The notes beneath the pieces are model-generated. The model did no database searches and was not told the origin of the DNA. It saw nothing but the letters and a program-made list of their open reading frames with translations. This document shows, piece after piece, positions 6,808-13,199 of a stretch of 34,963 bases of DNA. Source of the stretch: JAVKSL01 sp039583695. Lineage in GTDB: Bacteria > Actinomycetota > Acidimicrobiia > Acidimicrobiales > JAJPHD01. Where the stretch lies: the NCBI GenBank assembly GCA_039583695.1, contig JAVKSL010000023.1:1-34963 (forward strand), written 5' to 3'. Made by a program: the position numbers and the translations under genes. Positions within the stretch are counted from its first letter, which is position 1. Each line of letters begins with the position of its first letter.

Positions 6808-6969
6808 CTGCCCCCTCTTACGATGTCCGAGCCGGCCGTCGCCGTCGCGCTCGGTGTGGGTGCCTTCAACGAACATCTGCACCACAGCCCCTCGTCGGTT
6901 GCCGCGGAGGCGCTTGCCGTCGCCGCCGTGGCTGCCGCCACCGTCGGGCTTGCTCGACGGTCCGGCTCG
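6808..6969 (+). pseudogene. C-terminal remnant of a DMT/EamA-type permease
   Basis: About 53 codons resemble the final membrane hairpin of drug/metabolite-transporter family proteins: SEPAVAVALGVGAFNEHLH, then SPSSVAAEALAVAAVAAATV and GLARRSG. The pattern of a Glu-Pro pair followed by a small-residue helix, a charged loop and a last helix is typical. Everything upstream of about 6808 in this frame is Pro/Arg-rich and not membrane-like, so the first eight or nine helices are absent. The frame runs on to 7056 through the promoter of the next gene, so the natural stop is probably lost. Confidence 0.45.
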
Positions 6970-6999
6970 GTTGACGGTTGCTCGGGCCGTGCGCGTCGC

Positions 7000-7029
7000 T
7001 TGACAAGCGAGGAGGAGGTAGTGCATACT
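7000..7029 (+). promoter_or_regulatory. Promoter of the membrane-protein/tetR operon
   Basis: TTGACA at 7000-7005 and CATACT at 7024-7029 are separated by 18 bases and lie 44 bases upstream of the ATG at 7073. The -35 is perfect; the -10 matches four of six consensus positions. The adjoining palindrome overlaps the -10, as expected for repression by the TetR protein encoded downstream. Confidence 0.5.
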
Positions 7030-7044
7030 GACTGTCCAGTCAGT
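7027..7044. promoter_or_regulatory. TetR-type operator, perfect inverted repeat
   Basis: ACTGACT-GTCC-AGTCAGT has two perfect 7-bp arms around a 4-bp centre, overlapping the -10 element and located 28 bases before the start of the two-gene operon that ends with a tetR gene. Size and position are typical of an autoregulatory TetR operator. Confidence 0.65.
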
Positions 7045-7072
7045 CAGATAAGATGACGTTATTGGAGGAGCC

Positions 7073-7561
7073 ATGGAACCTGTTGAGCCCACAGCCCGTT
7101 TGTCGCCTGACGGGCGTCCGCGACCCGGGGCGCTTCGCTGCGGGCCCGGTCTGTTCCGAGCGCCGGTAGGGCGGACGGGACGGGTCGGGGCAGTCCTCAG
7201 TGTCGTGGACCGGGCTACCAGGGGGCCGGTGGCGGTGGCGGTGGCGCTGGGGGTCTTCGGGCTGGCCGGCGGCCTGGGTGGCAGGGTGGGGGTGGCGGTG
7301 GCCGGCGGTTACGCGCTCTTCTTCGGCGGCTACTGCCTGCTCAACCTGTGGGCCTGCCGGGAGGCGCACTGCGCCTTGACCGGACCTGGCTTCACCGCAG
7401 TGGGGGTCCTCGGTATCGTCGCTGCGGCCTGGCCCGGAGAGGGCCTGTCGTGGTACGGGGTCAACGTCGAAAGCATCGCTTTCCTGGTGGTCCTGGCTGT
7501 GGGATTCGCCTTTGAACGGGCCCTCGTCGCGCGCACTGGCCAGCCCACCTCCTGCTGCTAG
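7073..7561 (+). CDS. Small integral membrane protein, unknown function
   Basis: A 162-residue protein with about 35 polar, Arg/Pro-rich N-terminal residues, then hydrophobic segments around VAVAVALGVFGLAGGLGGRV, VAVAGGYALFFGGYCLL, GFTAVGVLGIVAAAW and IAFLVVLAVGFAFE, suggesting four membrane helices. The conserved-looking loop NLWACREAHCALTG, with two Cys and a His, recalls small actinobacterial membrane proteins of unknown function and could bind metal. GGAGGA lies just before ATG 7073. The stop codon at 7559-7561 directly abuts the tetR ATG, so the two are co-transcribed and the protein is probably the regulated target of that repressor. Confidence 0.65.
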   Translation: MEPVEPTARLSPDGRPRPGALRCGPGLFRAPVGRTGRVGAVLSVVDRATRGPVAVAVALGVFGLAGGLGGRVGVAVAGGYALFFGGYCLLNLWACREAHCALTGPGFTAVGVLGIVAAAWPGEGLSWYGVNVESIAFLVVLAVGFAFERALVARTGQPTSCC

Positions 7562-8164
7562 ATGGGTCGCATCACCGAGTCGGCACGTGCCGCTCGTCGC
7601 GACCAGATCCTGGCCGGTGCGCTGGCCTGCTTCGCTCGCAGCGGCTACCACGCCACGGTGATGAGCGACGTGGCCGTCGAAGCCGGCGTGTCCAAGGGCA
7701 CCACGTACCTGTACTTCCCGAGCAAAGAGGCCCTCTTCCTCGCTCTCTACGAGGAGTGGGATTGCGGCCTGGCCGACCGTGTCCAAGAAGCAGTGGGGCG
7801 TCTCGACGCTCGGTCGGCCAACTCCCCGCGGCGGGTGCTGCTAGCAGTCGTGCTGGCCGTCGGAGCCCATGTCGAGGATCACGCCGAGGCGTGCCGGGTG
7901 GTCATGGAAGCCAGCCTGATGGCCGCAGACCAGCCCGAGCTGGCTGCCGCCGTCCGCTCCGCCCAGGCCCGCACCGACAGGGCTCTGACCGATCTCGTAG
8001 CCGCCGGCGTGGCTGCGGGCGAGTGGCCGGCGGCCACCGATCCAGTGCTCCAGGCCCAGCTCATCGCAGCCACCTTGCAGGGGCTCATGGCCCGCTGGCA
8101 TCTCGCTCCCCACTCGGTGTCGTGGAAGGAGATCGCGGACGTCCTGGCGGGCTGCGGCCGCTGA
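7562..8164 (+). CDS. TetR/AcrR-family transcriptional regulator
   Basis: A 200-residue one-domain regulator with the typical N-terminal TetR helix-turn-helix: ARRDQILAGALACFARSGYH, TVMSDVAVEAGVSKGTTYLY and FPSKEALFLAL within residues 12-58. The C-terminal about 140 residues form the variable ligand-binding and dimerisation domain. Its ATG follows the membrane-protein stop codon with no gap, so expression probably depends on translational coupling. A perfect palindrome overlapping the shared promoter at 7027-7044 is the obvious operator. The ligand cannot be inferred; the only coregulated gene is the upstream membrane protein. Confidence 0.9.
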   Translation: MGRITESARAARRDQILAGALACFARSGYHATVMSDVAVEAGVSKGTTYLYFPSKEALFLALYEEWDCGLADRVQEAVGRLDARSANSPRRVLLAVVLAVGAHVEDHAEACRVVMEASLMAADQPELAAAVRSAQARTDRALTDLVAAGVAAGEWPAATDPVLQAQLIAATLQGLMARWHLAPHSVSWKEIADVLAGCGR

Positions 8165-8179
8165 GCTCGACGTGAGTTG

Positions 8180-8377
8180 CATGGCCTCTTTGACCCCGCG
8201 GCGGATCAACCAGACGTTGGTGGGGTAGGCGGTGGCGAAGCCGACCACCATGCCGACCACCATGCCGATCTGCATGAGGAACCAGTACACGGGTGAGTCG
8301 GGGTGGAGGTGCGGGCTCGGGAAGAACAGGGCCATGAGGGCCATCCACCCGAACAGCCCGGCCTCGAAGGAGAGCGA
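8180..8377 (-). pseudogene. C-terminal remnant of a DUF4396 membrane protein
   Basis: The minus strand encodes SLSFEAGLFGWMALMALFF, SPVYWFLMQIGMVVGMVVGF and ATAYPTNVWLIRRGVKEAM, closely resembling the end of DUF4396 proteins (two membrane helices then a Tyr-Pro motif and an Ile-Arg-Arg-Gly tail). Upstream of 8377 the frame loses character and meets a TAG near 8424, so the N-terminal part is gone. Downstream the frame runs antisense into tetR without the expected stop. The rest of 8165-8568 holds no gene I can support. Confidence 0.5.
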
Positions 8378-8568
8378 CCGCCGCCTGCTGGTGCTGCGCG
8401 GGCTGCGCTCGGGCTGGACGCCTAGTTGGTCAGCTCACCGTAGGATCGCGACAGACGGTGATGGAGCTCGCCGAAACCGCCTTCGTGGCTGATGGCTCCT
8501 GTTGAGCGCCATAGCGGCGAGAACAGGAGCACGCAAATGGCAGATCGAGCAATCCAGGTTCCCGGCCG

Positions 8569-10305
8569 ATGCCAAAAAAACATCGATCCCACTATCCGGT
8601 CACAGATGTGAGTGGGGACGGCCGCGTACACCACGATGGACAGGCAGGCAGCGCTGGGACCGGGCCACCCCCGGAGTCACCAGCGCCGCCTCGTCATTTC
8701 ACCAGCTTGGTATCCGAGCACCCGTCGCCGCAGGCGGGCGGCGGCGGGGAGCAAGGCGGCGGGGAGCAAGGCGGCGGGGAGCAAGGCGGCGGGGAGCAAG
8801 GCGGCGGGGAGCAAGGCGGCGGGAAGCAAGAGGATCGCTCCTTCGCGTCCGACCTGAACCTCGACCAGATCGTCGAGACGATCGCAGGAGATCGGGAGGA
8901 GCACGATCTCATCACGACCCTTCTCTTCCAGCACCTCGAGGACATCGACACCATCGAGTATCGCCATGAGGTCTTTCGAGACCTGGAAGACCGGGCGCTC
9001 TTCGAGCGCATCGGGCACTTTGCCGACCTGATGCGCCAGGTACGCGCCCACCTGGAACAAGTGAAAAAGATGCAGTACCAGTACCAGCTCGAGGGTTGGT
9101 TCCTCGACGCTGCGGCCATCTACTGCGACGCCGTCCATTCTCTGGCCGACGATCTCGGTGCCGCGCAGCTCGGCTCTCGTGCGCTTCTGGCATTCCGCGA
9201 ATTCCTGACCAACTACGTGACCTCGCCGGCGTTCCTCGCCCTCTCTGCCGATACGCGGGGTCGGAAGGACGCGCTAGCCCGGATCCGCTACTGCATCCAC
9301 ATTCGGGGGGACAGGGTGGACGTGAGCCGCTACGAGGGACAGCCGGACTACAGCGCCGAGGTCTTGAAGACGTTCGAACGGTTCAAGCAGGGCGCCGTCA
9401 AGGACTACCGGGTCAAGTACCGGACGTGGCCCGGCATGAACCACGTCGGAGCGCAGATCCTCCAGATGCTGGCGCGACTGTTCAGCGACGAGTTCTCGGC
9501 CCTGGATCAATACTGTCGCCAACACGGCGAGTTCTTCGATGAGACTGTCCGGCGCTTCGAACGAGAGCTGCAGTTCTACCTGGCGTATCTCGAGCACATC
9601 GCACCGCTGCGCTCAGCCGGGCTCTGCTTCTGCTACCCGGAGGTCACGACCTCGAAGGAGATCTTCGCCGCCGACACCTTCGACCTGGCGTTGGCCAAGA
9701 AGCTGATCTCCGAGGGCAAGCCGGTCATCACGAACGAGTTCCACCTGGCGGGGCCCGAGCGCATCTTCGTGGTGTCCGGACCGAACCAGGGAGGCAAGAC
9801 GACCTTCGCCCGAACCTTCGGCCAGCTCCATCATCTCGCCGGGGTCGGCTGCCCAGTCCCCGGCCGTGCGGCTCGGCTCTTCCTCTATGACCACCTCTTC
9901 GCCCATTTCGGGCGGGAGGAGGACCTCGCGAAGATGAGCGGAAAGCTCGAAGACGACCTCGTCCGGATACGAGAGGTCCTGCAGAGCGCGACGTCCGGCA
10001 GCGTTGTCATACTGAACGAGATCTTCACGTCGACGACGCTGCACGATGCTCGGTTCCTGGGCGCGAAGGTCATGAAGAAGATCATCCAGCTCGACCTGCT
10101 GTGCGTGTACGTCACCTTCGTCGATGAGCTGGCTTGCCTCGGCGAGTCCGTCGTCAGCATGGTCAGCACGATCGTTCCCGAGAACCCTGCCGAGCGCACG
10201 TACAAGGTGCTCAGAGGACCCGCTGACGGTCTCGCCTATGCGCTGGCCATCGCCGAGAAGCACGGCGTCACCTACGAGCGTTTGCGGCGGCGGGTGGTCT
10301 CGTGA
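8569..10305 (+). CDS. MutS-like ATPase, first of a pair
   Basis: A 578-residue protein with the MutS core and ATPase domains but no mismatch-recognition domain, resembling the paired MutS-related ATPases found in soil bacteria. From about residue 95 it is family-like (DLNLDQIVETIAGDREEHDL, DTIEYRHEVFRDLED). Walker A is GPNQGGKTTF at residue 404; the Walker B region reads VVILNEIFTSTT with Asn 483 before Glu 484 instead of the usual Asp. The N-terminal 55 residues are low-complexity and the true start could be a later GTG. Residues 58-87 are six GGGEQ/GGGKQ repeats. It overlaps the second ATPase as GTGA. The role may be non-repair DNA remodelling, but this is unproven. Confidence 0.85.
   Translation: MPKKHRSHYPVTDVSGDGRVHHDGQAGSAGTGPPPESPAPPRHFTSLVSEHPSPQAGGGGEQGGGEQGGGEQGGGEQGGGEQGGGKQEDRSFASDLNLDQIVETIAGDREEHDLITTLLFQHLEDIDTIEYRHEVFRDLEDRALFERIGHFADLMRQVRAHLEQVKKMQYQYQLEGWFLDAAAIYCDAVHSLADDLGAAQLGSRALLAFREFLTNYVTSPAFLALSADTRGRKDALARIRYCIHIRGDRVDVSRYEGQPDYSAEVLKTFERFKQGAVKDYRVKYRTWPGMNHVGAQILQMLARLFSDEFSALDQYCRQHGEFFDETVRRFERELQFYLAYLEHIAPLRSAGLCFCYPEVTTSKEIFAADTFDLALAKKLISEGKPVITNEFHLAGPERIFVVSGPNQGGKTTFARTFGQLHHLAGVGCPVPGRAARLFLYDHLFAHFGREEDLAKMSGKLEDDLVRIREVLQSATSGSVVILNEIFTSTTLHDARFLGAKVMKKIIQLDLLCVYVTFVDELACLGESVVSMVSTIVPENPAERTYKVLRGPADGLAYALAIAEKHGVTYERLRRRVVS
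8740..8829 (+). repeat. 15-bp tandem repeat x6 in the MutS-like gene
   Basis: Six contiguous copies of GGCGGCGGGGAGCAA encode GGGEQ; the last copy has one change (GAG to AAG, giving GGGKQ). The array lies in frame in the flexible N-terminal extension. There are no spacers, so this is not CRISPR. Confidence 0.97.
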
Positions 10306-11888
10306 AGGCCTACCTCCTCTACGAGAGTCAGGACTTCGACTTCGGGTCTGACCTTCCCCCCAATCACGAAGACCTGATCCAAGACCTGGAGCTGACCACC
10401 CTGCTCCAGGCGATGTCGCTCGGTGACAAGCTCTTGTTCGAGGTGTCGAAACAAGTCCTGCTGTCAAGCCTCGATGACCCAGAGGCCATCTTGTACCGCC
10501 AGCGGGTCCTGGCAGACTGCATTGCCGAGCCGGAGGTCATCAGGCAGCTATACGCCATCGCCGTGGGCGCGCTCGCGGACAAGCGAGGACTCTGGGGGTT
10601 CAGCTCCCGTTACCCCTCGTCAATCCTTTCTGGGGCGCTCAACCAGCTCGAAGCCCACGTCTCCCGCCTCAAGGAGCTGCGCAAGATCGCCGACGAGCAC
10701 GCGGAGAGGTTCCGCTCCGCCGGCCTGACGACGCTCCTTCGCACCCTGCAACGCGAGCTGGACGACGAGTACTTCCACACCATCAGCTACCACCTGAAGC
10801 AGCTTCGCTTCCGCGAGGGCGTGCTGATGAGCGCAGAGCTGGACCGAGACAACAGCGGGATTCGCTTCGTGCTCCGCTCGCCGGGGGACGGCGGACCGAG
10901 CTGGAAGGAGCGGCTTGGCATCGGACCCCGTTCTTCGTACTCCTTTACCATCCCACCTCGCGACGAGGCGGGGGCGCAAGCCCTGTCGGATCTGAAAAGT
11001 CGAGGGATCAACCTCGTCGCCAACGCCGTCGCCCAGTCTGCTGACCACATCTTGAGCTACTTCACCATGCTCCGGGCGGAGCTGGGCTTTTATGTGAGCT
11101 GCCTCAACCTTCGGGACCGGCTCGTGGCAAAGGGGGAACCGACCTCGTTCCCCGAGCCATCCCCGTGGCAGGCTCTGGGGCTCTCGTTCACCGGCTTGTG
11201 CGACGCCTGCCTGGCGCTGCGGGCGGAAGATCGGGTCGTTGGCAACGACGTCAATGCCGACGGAAAGTCGTTGGTCATCGTCACCGGCGCGAACTCGGGC
11301 GGGAAGTCGACCTTCCTGAGAAGTGTCGGCCTCGCCCAGCTCATGATGCAATGCGGCATGTTCGTCACCGCAGAGGCCTACCAGGCGAGCGTGTGTGAGG
11401 GGGTCTTCACGCACTTCATCCGAGAGGAGGACCCCTCCATGACTCACGGGCGCCTGGACGAAGAGTTGAGCCGCATGAGCACGATCGCTGATCAGATCCG
11501 CCCGCATGCCCTCATGCTCTTCAACGAGTCCTTTGCCGCCACGAACGAGCGCGAGGGATCCGAGATCGGGCGCCAGGTCGTCCGTGCCCTCCTGGAGGCA
11601 GGGATCAAGGTTTTCTTCGTCACCCACCAGTTCGACTTCGCCGAGAGCTTCCACGAGCTTCACGCAAAGACCACTTCGTTCCTGCGAGCCGAGCGGCAAT
11701 CCGACGGGCGGCGGAACTACAAGCTCGCCGCAGCCGAGCCCCTTCCGACCAGCTTTGGCGAAGACCTCTACTACCGGCTCGGCAGGTGGCTGGACGAGGA
11801 CCGCCCTTCCGAGCCGGACAGCGTGGAGACCTCGGCCGGCGAGATCCGGCTCAGCGAGCAGGTCCGACAGGCAGGAGGAACAAGGTGA
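10302..11888 (+). CDS. MutS-like ATPase, second of a pair
   Basis: A 528-residue partner of the preceding ATPase. It starts at GTG 10302 in a GTGA overlap, giving the family N-terminus YLLYESQDFDF. The segment LEDP-type DPEAILYRQRVLADCIAEP is characteristic. Walker A is GANSGGKSTF at residue 329; the Walker B region is LMLFNESFAATNE with Asn 408 and Glu 409, again Asn where Asp is usual. A conserved His lies in VFFVTHQFDF. No mismatch-binding domain is present. The conserved pairing and coupling suggest a heteromeric ATPase. The 3' end overlaps the enolase start as GTGA, so ATPases and enolase are made together. Confidence 0.87.
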   Translation: MKAYLLYESQDFDFGSDLPPNHEDLIQDLELTTLLQAMSLGDKLLFEVSKQVLLSSLDDPEAILYRQRVLADCIAEPEVIRQLYAIAVGALADKRGLWGFSSRYPSSILSGALNQLEAHVSRLKELRKIADEHAERFRSAGLTTLLRTLQRELDDEYFHTISYHLKQLRFREGVLMSAELDRDNSGIRFVLRSPGDGGPSWKERLGIGPRSSYSFTIPPRDEAGAQALSDLKSRGINLVANAVAQSADHILSYFTMLRAELGFYVSCLNLRDRLVAKGEPTSFPEPSPWQALGLSFTGLCDACLALRAEDRVVGNDVNADGKSLVIVTGANSGGKSTFLRSVGLAQLMMQCGMFVTAEAYQASVCEGVFTHFIREEDPSMTHGRLDEELSRMSTIADQIRPHALMLFNESFAATNEREGSEIGRQVVRALLEAGIKVFFVTHQFDFAESFHELHAKTTSFLRAERQSDGRRNYKLAAAEPLPTSFGEDLYYRLGRWLDEDRPSEPDSVETSAGEIRLSEQVRQAGGTR

Positions 11889-13171
11889 GCTACCAGATCA
11901 CGGCGTTACGAGCAATAGAGATCCTCGACTCGCGAGGGCGCCCCACGCTCGAGGTGCGTGTCGAGGTTGACCGATCGGCGGTAGGGGTGGCCGCCGTACC
12001 TTCCGGCGCGTCCAGGGGCACGCAGGAAGCCGTAGAGCGCCGGGACGGGGACCCTCACCGCTACGGCGGGGCGGGTGTGCGCACCGTGGTGGCCGGGATC
12101 GAGGAAGAGATCGCTGACGCCATCGTGGGGCCGGCCTGGACCTCGCTCGAAGACCTGGACGCAGCCCTGTGCACACTGGACGGAACGCCCGGCAAGGAGC
12201 GCCTCGGTGGCAATGCCATCGTGGGCATCTCCATGGCGGCGGCCCGAGGGTTCGCGTGCCGGGACGGTGCCGAGCTCTACCAGTGGCTCCCGCAGCTCGG
12301 CGGCCCAGCTCGCTTGCCGGTGCCGCATTTCAACGTGGTGAACGGGGGCGCCCACGCCCGCAACCGGCTCGACTTCCAGGAGTTCATGGTTGCCCCGCTC
12401 GGAGCGCCCTCCTTTGCGGAGGCGCTGCGTGCCGGCTCTGACGTCTACCGCTGCCTGCAAGGCGCCCTGGCACGGCTCGGGTTTGGGACGGGCCTCGGAG
12501 ACGAAGGTGGGTTCGCGGCCGCCCTGCAAGCGCCCGAGGACGTGCTCGATCTCCTGGTGGATGCCATCCAGGCCGCCGGGTACCAGTTCGGCCCGGGAGG
12601 TGTAGCGATTGCCCTGGACCTCGCCGCCTCCGGGTTCCGACAGGCCGATGGGCGCTACCTCGTCAACGGGTCGCACTTCGACGCCGTCGACCTCGTCGAG
12701 TACCTGGCACACCTGGCGGATCGCTACCCCATCTCCTCGATCGAAGACGGCCTGGGCGAGGACGACCCGGAGGGCTGGGAGATCCTGACCAAACGGCTCG
12801 GTGGGAAGGTCCAGCTGGTAGGCGACGACAATCTCGTCACGAACCCGACGTTGATCTCCGACGCCATCGCCCACCGTCGGGGCACGGCGGCGCTAATCAA
12901 ACTGAACCAGGTGGGCACCGTCACCGAGACGCTCGAGGCCGTACGCCGCTGCTACGGGGGCGGCTGGGCTGCGATGGTCTCGCACCGTTCCGGAGAGACC
13001 TCCGACACCTTCATCGCCGACCTGGCAGTGGCGATCGGCTGCGGGCAGATCAAGTCCGGAGCACCGGCCCGTGGCGAACGTGTCGCCAAGTACAACCGCC
13101 TGTTGGGCATCGAGGCGCAAGAGGGCGGCCTTCCCTACGGGCTCCGCCCGAGGTCCGCCGTGGATCTGTAG
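11885..13171 (+). CDS. Enolase (phosphopyruvate hydratase), divergent
   Basis: A 428-residue enolase interconverting 2-phosphoglycerate and phosphoenolpyruvate. Key residues are all present: Glu 166 (QEFM), Glu 207 (GDEGGF), metal ligands Asp 245 (ALDLAAS), Glu 287 (SIEDGL) and the GDD at 314-315, Lys 339 (LIKLNQVGT), SHRSGET, and Lys 390 (IKSGAPARGERVAKYN). Departures from usual signatures include DSRGRPTLEV for DSRGNPTVEV, PSGASRGTQEA for PSGASTGSREA, and Leu for the usual Pro or Phe after Lys 339. GTG 11885 overlaps the ATPase stop. The operon with MutS-like ATPases and these changes suggest a specialised paralogue rather than the housekeeping enzyme; activity is likely but unproven. Confidence 0.88.
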   Translation: MSYQITALRAIEILDSRGRPTLEVRVEVDRSAVGVAAVPSGASRGTQEAVERRDGDPHRYGGAGVRTVVAGIEEEIADAIVGPAWTSLEDLDAALCTLDGTPGKERLGGNAIVGISMAAARGFACRDGAELYQWLPQLGGPARLPVPHFNVVNGGAHARNRLDFQEFMVAPLGAPSFAEALRAGSDVYRCLQGALARLGFGTGLGDEGGFAAALQAPEDVLDLLVDAIQAAGYQFGPGGVAIALDLAASGFRQADGRYLVNGSHFDAVDLVEYLAHLADRYPISSIEDGLGEDDPEGWEILTKRLGGKVQLVGDDNLVTNPTLISDAIAHRRGTAALIKLNQVGTVTETLEAVRRCYGGGWAAMVSHRSGETSDTFIADLAVAIGCGQIKSGAPARGERVAKYNRLLGIEAQEGGLPYGLRPRSAVDL

Positions 13172-13199
13172 CCCACATGAGAGCGTTTTGGAGCGTAGG

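Noticed and set aside
8422..8634. A 70-codon minus-strand ORF before the MutS-like gene
   Set aside because: No recognisable family and no start signal; it resembles debris near the DUF4396 remnant.
8740..8829. CRISPR array
   Set aside because: The units are contiguous without spacers and translate in frame as GGGEQ; the same holds for the other six arrays.
10620..12874. Long minus-strand ORFs antisense to the second MutS-like ATPase and the enolase
   Set aside because: High G+C leaves the antisense frames open; the plus strand has complete family motifs and coupled overlaps.
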